Assembly (NCBI GenBank): GCA_020851635.1
Contig: JADZCJ010000089.1
Span: 1 to 64,000, forward strand
Length of the DNA: 64,000 nt
Direction: 5' to 3'
Source: Anaerolineae bacterium
Lineage (GTDB): Bacteria > Chloroflexota > Anaerolineae > UBA4142 > SHND01
Made by a program: the position numbers and the translations under genes. Positions 25,586-34,199 of the stretch are shown piece after piece (position 1 is the first letter of the stretch; each line of letters starts with the position of its first letter). Under the pieces are notes generated by a model. That model was given only the letters and a program-made list of their open reading frames with translations. It made no database searches and was not told the DNA's origin.

Positions 25586-26080
25586 ATGAACAAACAACAC
25601 ACCCTTCTTCTGGAACGGCTCGAAGACAGCGCGGCGCAGATTGCCGAGGCGGTCAAAAAATTGTCGCCGGAAGAATTGACGCGCATCCCTGCGCCGGGAG
25701 AATGGTCGCTCCATCGGGCGCTCGCTCACCTGCGGGATACCGAGGTCGAGGTCTTTGCGTATCGCACCGCTCGTATTCTCAAGGACCAAGAGGCACCAAC
25801 TGTTGCGAGTTTCAATCAAGACGAGTGGAGCGCCGCGCACTATTCCCCCGACGAACCCATCGAGAACATTGTCAAAGAATTTCGCGCGGGTCGGCGCAAG
25901 CTGTTGAACCTGCTGCGCCTGACCAGGGACAAGGATTGGGCGCGACATGCGATTCATCCCGAATACGGCAACATTCCCATCGAATATATCGCGCTGCACG
26001 CCTACAATCACACGCTGGAGCATCTGCAGCAGCTATTGGATGCCATCGAGGTCAAAACCCTCAAGGCGGCGAATGGGTGA
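25586..26080 (+). CDS. DinB-family protein
   Basis: 164-residue four-helix DinB/DUF664-type protein. The first metal histidine is in HRALAHLRDTE (His48), the other two in the C-terminal helix HAYNHTLEHLQQ. Family members bind divalent metal and include thiol transferases of the bacillithiol/mycothiol type, but substrate cannot be told here. ATG 25586 is chosen because the protein then begins with the first helix; an in-frame start 54 bases upstream falls inside the palindromic repeat. Confidence 0.85.
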   Translation: MNKQHTLLLERLEDSAAQIAEAVKKLSPEELTRIPAPGEWSLHRALAHLRDTEVEVFAYRTARILKDQEAPTVASFNQDEWSAAHYSPDEPIENIVKEFRAGRRKLLNLLRLTRDKDWARHAIHPEYGNIPIEYIALHAYNHTLEHLQQLLDAIEVKTLKAANG

Positions 26081-26141
26081 GCGCGCATCGCGGATCGCAA
26101 ATCACAGCTAGCAAATCGCACGCCGTTCCCCAATCTCGTTC

Positions 26142-26900
26142 ATGACACACGCCGAAATCTATCGTCAAGAATTGAGCGCGCTGAACGATTGGGACGCGTA
26201 TTTGCTGGAACATTCCGGGCTGCCCGGACCGCGCGCGAATCTCGGATTGGCATATGTTGCCGCCGGAATGGGTAGTACGGCACAGTTCAAACGCTGGCTG
26301 ACATTCGACGCCAAACGCGCACCGACAAACTCTCGCGAGGAATATCTCGCCGTGTGCGGGACGATGGGGCTGGGCGCGCTGCTCGCGCGCGGTGGCGCCG
26401 TCGCCCAAAAACAAAAATGGATGAAAACGCTGCGCGGGTGCGCATCCGACCCGCGCTGGCGCGTGCGCGAAGGCGTTGCGATGGCGCTTCAAATTTGGGG
26501 CGACCGTGATTTTGACGCGGTGCTCGACGAGATGGAGCGTTGGCGCGACGGCACTTTGTACGAGCAGCGCGCCATTGCCGCCGGAATTTGCGAACCGCGC
26601 TTGCTCAAAGACCGCGCCCGGGTAAAACGCGTATTGAAATTGCTCGACGGAATTACGCGCGCTTTTGCGGCAAGTCACCAGCGCAACAGCGACGAGTTCA
26701 CGACGCTCAAAAAAGGACTGTCATACTCCTGGAGCGTCGCCGTTGCCGCCTCGCCCGCGAATGGGAAACGCGCGATGGAACGCTGGATTGGCTCCGGGGA
26801 CCCCGATGTGCGCGCCGTGATGCGTGAGAATTTGCGCAAGAACCGCCTGCTCCGAATGGATAAAAATTGGGTGAAAGAGCAGTTGGACAAAACTGCATGA
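26142..26900 (+). CDS. HEAT-like repeat protein
   Basis: 252-residue soluble helical protein. Lines such as RWRVREGVAMALQIWGDRDF and PDVRAVMRENLRKNRLLRMD are HEAT-type repeats, and the general build resembles DNA-alkylation-repair-like HEAT proteins, but catalytic residues of AlkC/AlkD could not be identified. The ATPase start codon overlaps its stop (ATGA), implying coupled expression. Function unknown. Confidence 0.65.
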   Translation: MTHAEIYRQELSALNDWDAYLLEHSGLPGPRANLGLAYVAAGMGSTAQFKRWLTFDAKRAPTNSREEYLAVCGTMGLGALLARGGAVAQKQKWMKTLRGCASDPRWRVREGVAMALQIWGDRDFDAVLDEMERWRDGTLYEQRAIAAGICEPRLLKDRARVKRVLKLLDGITRAFAASHQRNSDEFTTLKKGLSYSWSVAVAASPANGKRAMERWIGSGDPDVRAVMRENLRKNRLLRMDKNWVKEQLDKTA

Positions 26901-29455
26901 CCAACGCCCCCGTCATTGAAATTCCGCCGACCGTGCGCGGGCTTGAGCCGGGTGAGGTGCAAGCAAGACGCGCAAAGGGGTTGGGCAATCCCCCGCCGCC
27001 TCCGACCAGCCGCACCTACGGACAAATCATCCGCGAGAATGTTTTTACCTTTATCAACGGCGTCATCTTTTTTCTCGGACTGGCGCTTGTGCTCGTAGGG
27101 CGCCCGGGGGATGCGCTCGTTTCAGTCGGCATTATTTCCCTCAATATCCTCGTCTCGGTCGTTCAAGAAATCCGCGCAAAAAACACTCTCGACCGGATCG
27201 CCCTCCTCACCCGTCCCAAAGCGACCGTCATTCGCGATGGGTCTGCCGTCTTGGCGGCGCTCGAGGACCTGGTGGTCGGCGATACGCTGTATGTCGCGCC
27301 CGGCGATCAAATCGTGCTGGACGGCAGAGTGGTCGAGGGCAAAATGGCGGTTGATGAATCGCAGCTGACGGGCGAATCCAATCTGATTGCGAAACAGGTC
27401 GGGGACGAGGTATTCAGCGGCAGTTTCTGTGTGAACGGCAGCGCGTTTTACACGGCGGAGCAAGTCGGCAGCGCCAGTCTGGCAAACCGAATCACGGCGG
27501 GCGCAAAACAGTTCCGCCGCATTTACACACCGCTCCAAAATGAAGTTATCCTGGTCGTCCGCATCGTGCTGTTTGTCGTCGTCTTTATGGAGTTTTTGCT
27601 GGTCCTCAACGCGGTTTTGAACGCCATCAACCTCGGCGATACAATCCAACATTCGACGCTGATTGCGGGGCTTGTGCCCAACGGACTGTTTCTTTCCATC
27701 TCGATTGCGTATGCGCTCGGCGCCGTGCGCATCATCCGTTATGGCGTGCTCGTGCAGCAGTCGAATGCAATCGAATCGTTGAGCAACGTCAATGTCTTGT
27801 GTCTCGACAAGACAGGCACGCTCACCACCAATCGTCTGCAAGTAGCCGCCCTGCACCCGCTCGCGGTCTCTGAAACGGAACTGGCACAAATTCTGGGCGA
27901 CATGATGGCAAATGCGACGACGCAAAACAAAACGAGCCGGGCGCTTGGGGAAAAATTTGCCGGAGAGAAACGGGCGGTCGCGGGAGAAATTCCGTTTTCG
28001 TCGGCGCGCAAATGGAGCGCGATTGCATTCCGGGACGAGGGACAAGGGTCCGACGACAAAAACAAACGAGACCCGAAACAAGCTCGATTCAAGCCGGGAA
28101 TCTATGCGCTGGGCGCGCCCGAAATGCTGCAGCCATATTTGAGCGATGCCGACGCTTTGGATTCGCCGACGTGGCGCAAGATTGCGCTAGAAACGCACCA
28201 ACTTGCGGACCGGGGGCTGCGTGTGCTGCTCGTGGCGCGGCATCCGGCGACGACACTGCAAGACGAGGGCGATGATTCGCGTCTGCCGCGGGGAATGACG
28301 GCGCTCGGGCTGGTGAGCATAAGCGACGAGCTGCGCGGTGAGGCGCGCGAGGCGTTGAGCCGATTTGTCCAGGCCGGAGTCAGCCCCAAAATCATTTCGG
28401 GCGACAATCCCGAGACGGTCAGGGCGCTGGCAAAGCAGGCGGGGCTTGGGAACGCGCCGCTCGTGTCGGGACCCGAACTGGACGGAATGGATCAAGACCA
28501 GTTTCGCCGGGCTGCCGCCGACACAACTATTTTTGGACGGATTTCTCCGCAGCAAAAACAGCGACTCGTGCAAGCGCTGCGCGCGGACGGGCGATATGTG
28601 GCAATGATCGGAGATGGAGTCAACGATGTCTTGTCGTTGAAACAGGCGAACCTGGGTATTGCAATGCAGAGCGGCACTCAGGCGACGCGCGCCGTCGCAG
28701 ACCTGGTACTGATGGATGACTCGTTTGCCGCGCTCGCGCCCGCGGTGATTGAAGGGCAGCGCATCGTCAACGGGATGCAGGATATTCTAAAATTGTTTCT
28801 CACGCGCATCACGACGATGGCGCTCGTGATTTTGTCTGCGCTCGTGGTGGGCGAGTTTCCCCTCGAACTGAGACAAGGGTCATTGGTGACGTTGTTTTCG
28901 GTGGGCATTCCAACGGTGATGCTCGCCATCTGGGCGCGCCCCGGCGTGACCGGACGAGGCACGCTGCCACAACGGTTGTTTCACTTTATCCTCGCCCCCG
29001 TCATTGTGACGACCGTGTTCGCGCTGCTGGTATTCTATGGCACGCTGGTCGGTCAGTTCTTTTTGCGCGGTGGAAGCGTCAATCTCACGGCAGAAATGAT
29101 TACACCGCTCTATCCTGCTGCGTTGTTTACGGCGCAATCCACACTGGTTGCGTTTTTGGTGCTCGTTGGGCTTGTCACCGTCATTTTTGTAGAGCCGCCG
29201 ACGGAATGGTGGACCGGCGGGGACCCGTTGAGCGGCGATTGGAGACCCACCTTGCTCGCCGTGGGGTTGATGCTGGCGTTTTTTGTGATTGTGCTCTTGA
29301 AACCATTGCGCGACATCTTTGCAATGGACGAACTCGGCTTGCTGGAACTGGGGACGGCGGCGACAGCTGCAATTGTATGGCTGTTTCTCGTGCGGTGGTT
29401 GTGGCGCAAGCGCGCGTTTGGGCGCTATTTGGACACAAAGGATTTGCCGGATTGA
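26897..29455 (+). CDS. P-type cation ATPase, CtpE-like
   Basis: 852 residues from the ATG at 26897, which overlaps the upstream stop codon. Actuator motif TGES at 158-161, phosphorylation motif DKTGTLT at 304-310, hinge MIGDGVNDVLSLKQA near 580. The N-terminal lines YGQIIRENVFTFINGVIFF and VVQEIRAKNTLDRIALL are very close to mycobacterial CtpE, which is implicated in Ca uptake. Transmembrane helix 4 reads VPNGLFL where many Ca/Mg pumps have PEGL, so the ligand-binding Glu is replaced by Asn. The ion is therefore uncertain; Ca is the first guess. Confidence 0.9.
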   Translation: MTNAPVIEIPPTVRGLEPGEVQARRAKGLGNPPPPPTSRTYGQIIRENVFTFINGVIFFLGLALVLVGRPGDALVSVGIISLNILVSVVQEIRAKNTLDRIALLTRPKATVIRDGSAVLAALEDLVVGDTLYVAPGDQIVLDGRVVEGKMAVDESQLTGESNLIAKQVGDEVFSGSFCVNGSAFYTAEQVGSASLANRITAGAKQFRRIYTPLQNEVILVVRIVLFVVVFMEFLLVLNAVLNAINLGDTIQHSTLIAGLVPNGLFLSISIAYALGAVRIIRYGVLVQQSNAIESLSNVNVLCLDKTGTLTTNRLQVAALHPLAVSETELAQILGDMMANATTQNKTSRALGEKFAGEKRAVAGEIPFSSARKWSAIAFRDEGQGSDDKNKRDPKQARFKPGIYALGAPEMLQPYLSDADALDSPTWRKIALETHQLADRGLRVLLVARHPATTLQDEGDDSRLPRGMTALGLVSISDELRGEAREALSRFVQAGVSPKIISGDNPETVRALAKQAGLGNAPLVSGPELDGMDQDQFRRAAADTTIFGRISPQQKQRLVQALRADGRYVAMIGDGVNDVLSLKQANLGIAMQSGTQATRAVADLVLMDDSFAALAPAVIEGQRIVNGMQDILKLFLTRITTMALVILSALVVGEFPLELRQGSLVTLFSVGIPTVMLAIWARPGVTGRGTLPQRLFHFILAPVIVTTVFALLVFYGTLVGQFFLRGGSVNLTAEMITPLYPAALFTAQSTLVAFLVLVGLVTVIFVEPPTEWWTGGDPLSGDWRPTLLAVGLMLAFFVIVLLKPLRDIFAMDELGLLELGTAATAAIVWLFLVRWLWRKRAFGRYLDTKDLPD

Positions 29456-29631
29456 TCATTGATACGCATCTCGATCCGGTGTGGAATGGACTGCAATACA
29501 ACCGAGACCTGCTGCTGCACGCGCGCATCCTGCGCGTGCAGGAAAAAAACACGCGCGGCGGCGGGCGCGGACAAAACACGGTTAGTGCGCCGGAAATGCG
29601 CCGAGGGCGCGTAGCTTTGACCAATCTTTGA
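29452..29631 (+). pseudogene. N-terminal remnant of an M19-type membrane dipeptidase
   Basis: 59 codons starting at the TTG that overlaps the ATPase stop: LIIDTHLDPVWNGLQYNRDL, later GRGQNTVSAPEMRRGRVAL. This matches the usual beginning of M19 renal-dipeptidase-like proteins (IDAHLDLxxNxLxxxRDL ... GTVSLPELRRGRVAL). A TGA follows and no further dipeptidase sequence is seen, so about 300 residues are missing. A full-length, non-identical M19 gene is at 55.5 kb. Confidence 0.7.
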
Positions 29632-29696
29632 CCTGCTTTTCACCCCACCAGACATTCGGCTTGCTAAAATAGATATCGAATTCGGGGAGGTGGTCT

Positions 29697-31004
29697 ATGT
29701 CAGAGGTCAAAAACACAACCCTTCCGGTCTCGCCAGGTGGGTTGAATCCCACCGCAGCGCAGGAACGCATCGAGGTCGTGGACATACTTCGCGGCTTTGC
29801 GCTCCTCGGCATCCTGCTCGTAAACATGGCGCTCTTTGCCGCACCTCCATATCAGGTCGCCATGGACATTGCAGAGCCGCCCGCGGCGTTGGATGCTGCG
29901 GCAGCGTGGGTGATTCGATTCCTCGCCGAGAGCAAATTCTATTCTCTCTTTTCCATATTGTTTGGTTTCGGGCTTTGGATGCAAATGACGCGCGCCCGGG
30001 CACGCGGCGTCAATTTCTTGCCGTTATATGTGCGGCGTTTGTTGGTCCTTTTGTTCATCGGACTCGCGCACGCCGTCTTTTTCTGGGTCGGAGATATCCT
30101 CGTCTCGTATGCCTTGCTCGGTTTCCCGCTGCTGCTCTTTCGTAATGCCAGACCGCGCACCTTGTTGATTTGGGTCATCGTCTTTCTGAGTCTTGTCATC
30201 CTGCTCAATGTCGCAACGACGGGTTTGGTGGCATTGGGCTCGAGCATACCCGAAGGCAAGGAAGCGATGGAACAGGCATTCGCCCAGGCGAGAGAATCAT
30301 ACCGCCAGGCAAACCAAGCGGCGATCCGCGCGTACGGCAGCGGGTCATTTGGCGAGATCATGACCCAGCGTCTGAGTGACCTGACATTCATGTACTCGGT
30401 CACGATCTTTATTCTGCCCAATATCTTTGCCATGTTTTTGCTCGGTCTGTATATCGGCAAGCGCGGCATCCTCGAAAACGTCGCGGCATATCTGCCGCTC
30501 ATCCGGAAAGCGCTGATCATCGGTCTCGTCGTCGGCGTTATCGGGAACTTGATCTATGCCGTCGGCTCGATGTATTCCGAGCGCGCCGAACCGACCTGGC
30601 TCACGGCAGCTGCTGCCACCGGGCAAACGATCGGAGCGCCCGCGCTCGCGCTCGCCTACGGGTCAGCAATCATCCTGCTCTTTCAGGTCCCGGTCTGGGC
30701 GAAACGTCTCGCTCCGCTTGCGCCTGTCGGACGGATGGCGCTCACCAATTATCTCTTGCAGACCATCATCTGCACGACGATTTTCTACAGTTATGGTCTC
30801 GGTCTGTATGGCGAGGTGGGCGCGGCTGCCGGAGTGGCGCTAGCGTTTGCGATCTATCTCGCGCAGATTCCGTTCAGCATCTGGTGGCTCGAACACTTTC
30901 GGTTCGGACCAGTGGAATGGGTGTGGCGTTCGCTCACTTATGGTAAGCGCCAGCCGTTCCGCCGCTCTCCGCGCAGTGGGAGTCTCGCTCCGCAAAGCAG
31001 GTAG
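29697..31004 (+). CDS. DUF418-domain membrane protein
   Basis: 435 residues, polytopic (about ten hydrophobic segments). The N-terminal RIEVVDILRGFALLGILLVN and FYSLFSILFGFGLWMQM are the hallmark lines of the YeiB/DUF418 family, and GRMALTNYLLQTIICTTIFY with FGPVEWVWRSLTYGK near the end is the DUF418 signature. Suggested roles for the family in envelope transport are unproven. GGGAGG lies 7 bases before the ATG. Confidence 0.9.
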   Translation: MSEVKNTTLPVSPGGLNPTAAQERIEVVDILRGFALLGILLVNMALFAAPPYQVAMDIAEPPAALDAAAAWVIRFLAESKFYSLFSILFGFGLWMQMTRARARGVNFLPLYVRRLLVLLFIGLAHAVFFWVGDILVSYALLGFPLLLFRNARPRTLLIWVIVFLSLVILLNVATTGLVALGSSIPEGKEAMEQAFAQARESYRQANQAAIRAYGSGSFGEIMTQRLSDLTFMYSVTIFILPNIFAMFLLGLYIGKRGILENVAAYLPLIRKALIIGLVVGVIGNLIYAVGSMYSERAEPTWLTAAAATGQTIGAPALALAYGSAIILLFQVPVWAKRLAPLAPVGRMALTNYLLQTIICTTIFYSYGLGLYGEVGAAAGVALAFAIYLAQIPFSIWWLEHFRFGPVEWVWRSLTYGKRQPFRRSPRSGSLAPQSR

Positions 31005-31035
31005 CGCACACGGCTGTAAATCGCTTATAATCTGG

Positions 31036-31147
31036 TAGTGCAACAATATGAGATTGCTGCGCTGGAATACAGCGCGTGGTGGAGTTTTGGGGTTCATAAT
31101 TCGCGTGCGGTCACCTGACTCGGCAATTTCATCATGTTGTTGCACTA
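31036..31147. repeat. 112-bp element bounded by 11-bp inverted repeats
   Basis: TAGTGCAACAA at 31036-31046 and its exact complement TTGTTGCACTA at 31137-31147 bound a segment without coding potential downstream of the DUF418 gene. It may be a small mobile remnant (MITE-like) or just a long-range stem. No target-site duplication was confirmed. Confidence 0.45.
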
Positions 31148-31251
31148 TGTGCAGCCACAAAAATAATGCAGGATGATTCTTGATTTTGCAGCATTTCTAA
31201 AGAGAATTCGGTGGGTCGAATTCGTCAAAGCTTTTGTGGATGCACTTGGCC

Positions 31252-31956
31252 ATGAGCGAATCGAACACTCGTAGTGCGCGTCTCTGGGACGCGCGCCATT
31301 TTGTATATGCGTTCTGGGTCGAGCATACCCATCCCCCCACGGTGCAGGACACGGCGCGGGGGCTGGGCGTGGAGGCAGACGAGGCGCGAGCACTGTATGC
31401 GGAATTGAACGCGCGCCATGCCATGCTGCTGATGCCCGGCACGCACGTAATTCGGATGGCGAACCCGTTTTCGGGCGTGCCGACCGGGTTTCGCGTGACC
31501 ATTACGGGGACCAGCGCGCACGCGGGCAAGAAATATTACGCCAACTGCGCGTGGGACTCGTTCGGGATTCCAGCTGCGCTCGCCGCCGACGCGACGATCG
31601 ATGCATTTTGTTCCAACACGCAAGAGCTGCTGCGCCTGCGCGTGGGGGATGGCAAGATCACGGGCGATGCGGCGGTGGTGTATTTTCGTGTGCCGTTTGC
31701 CCACTGGTATGACGATTTGGTCTTTACGTGAGGGAATATGTTGTTCTTCCGGTCGGAAGAGGACGTGAACGCGTGGAAACGCGCGCGCAATGTTGCGACG
31801 GGAGAGGTCCTGGAACCGGCGCAGATTTGGGCGCTCTCGCAAAAATGGTACGGCAACCGGCTCGCGCACGATTTTCACGGGCGCACGTTGGAAGAGGCAC
31901 AAGAGATTTTTCGGGGGATCGGGTTGACGTCGGCGTTTTGGTATATTGAGAAGTGA
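31252..31956 (+). CDS. MerB-like organometal lyase, candidate selenoprotein (in-frame TGA)
   Basis: 234 residues if TGA at 31729-31731 is read through. The N-terminal winged-helix part (ARHFVYAFWVEHTHPPTVQD) and the core NPFSGVPTGFRV...YYANCAWDSFGIPAAL match alkylmercury lyases. Cys99 and Asp102 in CAWD correspond to catalytic Cys96 and Asp99 of MerB. The frame stops at codon 160, TGA, and continues GNMLFFRSEEDVNAW to 31956. Codon 160 aligns with Cys159 of MerB, the other catalytic cysteine. A 7-bp stem with a GGUC loop (31744-31761) begins shortly after the TGA. Insertion of selenocysteine is the favoured reading. Alternatives: a nonsense mutation, a sequencing error, or a split protein with the second part starting at ATG 31738 behind GAGGG. 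Confidence 0.75.
31744..31761 (+). promoter_or_regulatory. Candidate bacterial SECIS hairpin
   Basis: TTCTTCC (31744-31750) pairs with GGAAGAG (31755-31761, one G-U) around a GGTC tetraloop, 19 nt after the TGA. Bacterial SECIS elements place an apical loop beginning with G about 16-37 nt after UGA, and E. coli fdhF also uses GGUC. The stem is also dictated by the FFRSEE codons, so chance is possible. Confidence 0.55.
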
Positions 31957-31976
31957 TCGAGGAAAGAGGATTTGAA

Positions 31977-32012
31977 TAAAAAAGGGGCGTTTAGTTAAAC
32001 GCCCCTCCTTTT
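31977..32012. terminator. Bidirectional intrinsic terminator
   Basis: GGGGCGTTTA and TAAACGCCCC (31984-32005) form a perfect 10-bp stem, with an A-run before and CCTTTT after, between the convergent MerB-like and aldolase genes. Confidence 0.88.
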
Positions 32013-33075
32013 ATGCAACTGTGACGGCGGAATCGAGATAAACGTCCTGGATGGTGTTGAGGAGTTTGATGCCGTCCGTCATCGGGCGTTGGAACGCTTT
32101 GCGCCCAGAGATCAGCCCCGTGCCGCCCGCGCGCTTGTTGATGACCGCCGTAGCTGCCGCTTCGGCAAAGTCATTTTCACCGGAAGCGCCGCCGCTATTG
32201 ATGAGACCGATGCGCCCCATGTAGCAGTTGGCAACCTGGTAGCGACACAAGTCAATCGGATGGTCGCTCGTGAGCTCGCTATAGATGCGCTTGTCATATT
32301 TGCCGAATGTGACGCCGTCGGTATTGAGCGCAATATAACCGCCGTTGTTTTCGGCGAGTTTCTGTTTGATAATGTCCGCTTCCATCGTCACGCCGAGATG
32401 GTTCGCCTGTCCGGTCAGGTCCGCCGACACAGCATAGTCCTTGTCTTTTTTGAACGCCTTGTTGCGCAAATAGCACCACAACACGGTCGCCATCCCCAAT
32501 TCGTGCGCCAGCGCAAACGCCTGGGAGATTTCAATGATCTCGCGATGCGAGCCCTCGGAACCGAAATAGACCGTCGCGCCGACCGCCGCCGCGCCCATGT
32601 CGTATGCTTGTTTGACCGTGCCAAACAAAATCTGTTCGAAACTGTTGGGATAGGTGAGGAGTTCGTTGTGATTGATTTTCACAATGAACGGTATTTTGTG
32701 CGCATATTTGCGCGACACACTGCCCAGGACGCCAAACGTGGACGCCACGGCATTGCAGCCGCCGTCCATGGCGAGTTTGACGATATTTTCGGGGTCGAAA
32801 TAATCGGGGTTTTTGGCAAAACTTGCGCCGCTCGAATGTTCGATCCCCTGGTCTACCGGCAAAATCGAGACATAACCCGTCCCTCCCAGACGCCCATGAC
32901 TATAGATCCAGGTGAGGTTGCCCAACACGCGATTGTTGCGGTCAGTTTGAATAAAAAGCCGATCAACAAAATCCGGACCCGGCAGGTGCAAGCGCGATTT
33001 TGGAATTTTTGGCGAATTAAAACCGAGCAGCGATTCGGCTTTGTCGCCAAGCAGTGCTTGAAGGTCAGTTGCCAT
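32011..33075 (-). CDS. fbaB: Class I fructose-bisphosphate aldolase (DhnA/FbaB type)
   Basis: 354 residues. Cleaves or forms fructose 1,6-bisphosphate through a Schiff base, in the cytoplasm. Typical lines are [35 protein letters not shown] and [15 protein letters not shown], and [16 protein letters not shown] near the phosphate site. ATG 33075 is chosen because GGAG lies 8 bases before it; the frame is open 7 codons more. Alone on its strand, with the terminator immediately downstream. Confidence 0.93.
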   Translation of the reverse strand: MATDLQALLGDKAESLLGFNSPKIPKSRLHLPGPDFVDRLFIQTDRNNRVLGNLTWIYSHGRLGGTGYVSILPVDQGIEHSSGASFAKNPDYFDPENIVKLAMDGGCNAVASTFGVLGSVSRKYAHKIPFIVKINHNELLTYPNSFEQILFGTVKQAYDMGAAAVGATVYFGSEGSHREIIEISQAFALAHELGMATVLWCYLRNKAFKKDKDYAVSADLTGQANHLGVTMEADIIKQKLAENNGGYIALNTDGVTFGKYDKRIYSELTSDHPIDLCRYQVANCYMGRIGLINSGGASGENDFAEAAATAVINKRAGGTGLISGRKAFQRPMTDGIKLLNTIQDVYLDSAVTVA

Positions 33076-33431
33076 ACAAATCTCCTTTGAATGCAATCAG
33101 GTGCGCGTCTCACAGACCGCGCATGAGAATTATAAGCGGGTTAGGTTAAAAGTTCTAGCGCGCAAGCGTGCCGCGCGGGAACGAAACAGCGTTCGTTCCT
33201 TACTGTCTACAAGCGTGCCGCGCGGGAACGAAACGGCGTTCGTTCCTTACTGTCCAATATTGTGATACACACCCGCACGCGGGGGCGTAAATTCAATTGT
33301 GTTTGTATATAGTATAATACCACGCATCTCAAAAATGGATGTTGAATAAGAATATTCTGGAATTAGCCGGACATCACTTGACACGTGCCGCTTTCGGCAT
33401 TTCTGAAATGCGTTCTGGTTGAAAATCATTT
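33076..33431. other. Intergenic region with hairpin repeats
   Basis: 356 bases between divergent genes. Contains the 47-bp repeat (two copies) and an AT-rich patch with TATAAT at 33313-33318 that has no well-spaced -35. No gene supported. Confidence 0.5.
33165..33290. repeat. 47-bp hairpin repeat family, two copies reversed (locus C)
   Basis: GGAACGAAAC...GTTCGTTCC hairpins begin at 33178 and 33225, again 47 bp apart, with TTACTGTCCAATATTGTG beyond the second. Read on the minus strand this matches locus A from CACAATATTGGAC through GGCACGC. Confidence 0.85.
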
Positions 33432-34160
33432 ATGCAATGCCATGCGCTCACCCCCGAAAAAAGACGCTGCCCTCAAGACGCACGCGCAGGCGCGCAATAT
33501 TGCGCCGCGCACGACCGGGAGCTTGGGCAACCCGCGCAAGGCAAGCCCCGTCTGGGGGGGATCGCGGCGCGCTTGCGCGGCGCTTTTGGACCGCGCATCT
33601 ATGACGGCGGCAAGTACGACCCGCCCGGGTGGTTGAACGATGCGCCGACGCAAAAGGTCATCGAGCATTTGCAGAACCATCCTGATTCGATGGTGCGCTG
33701 GACCGCCGCATATATTTTGCGGAAACGCCGCGCCGTCGAGGCGATTGACCCGCTCTGGAACGTATTACAACATGACGAGACGCGCTTTGTGCGCCAACAG
33801 TCCGCGGTGGCGCTGGGCAAAATCGGCACGCCGCTCGCCGTCGCGCCGCTGGTCCAGGCGCTGAACCATGACCGCGACCAGGGCGTGCGGCAGGCGTGCG
33901 CGATCGCGCTGGGCAATCTGGGTCTGCCGCATACGGACCAGGAGATTGCGCGCGTGCTGGAACGCGAAGAAAACGTCTATGTGAAATGGGACTGTATCGT
34001 GGCGCTGGGGCAATTGGGCGACCGGCGGGTGGAAAAATTGCTGGTGCGCCTGCAGGCGGAAGAAATCGCCCAAGTTATTCGAGATGCGTGCCGCGATGCA
34101 TTGCTGGAAATTCAACAGCGCGAACGTTTGACAACGTCACCTCACCCCCCCTCGCCCTGA
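33432..34160 (+). CDS. HEAT-repeat protein with N-terminal zinc-ribbon-like motif
   Basis: 242 residues. The N-terminus MQCHALTPEKRRCPQDARAG then QYCAAHD contains a Cys/His set that resembles the small motif in bacterial proteins starting CxxxxxxGxxCxxxxxxGxxYCxxH. Residues about 80-230 hold at least four HEAT/PBS-lyase repeats (DSMVRWTAAYILRKRRAVEA, TRFVRQQSAVALGKIGTPLA, DQGVRQACAIALGNLGL, NVYVKWDCIVALGQLGD). Likely a scaffold or lyase-like adaptor; no substrate known. The aldo/keto reductase gene follows after 39 bp. Confidence 0.75.
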   Translation: MQCHALTPEKRRCPQDARAGAQYCAAHDRELGQPAQGKPRLGGIAARLRGAFGPRIYDGGKYDPPGWLNDAPTQKVIEHLQNHPDSMVRWTAAYILRKRRAVEAIDPLWNVLQHDETRFVRQQSAVALGKIGTPLAVAPLVQALNHDRDQGVRQACAIALGNLGLPHTDQEIARVLEREENVYVKWDCIVALGQLGDRRVEKLLVRLQAEEIAQVIRDACRDALLEIQQRERLTTSPHPPSP

Positions 34161-34199
34161 CAAGACAAGGGGGTTATTGAATATCGGAGACATCACATA

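Noticed and set aside
33313-33318. TATAAT promoter before the HEAT-repeat gene
   Set aside because: No -35 hexamer at 16-18 bp on either strand; AT-rich patch only.
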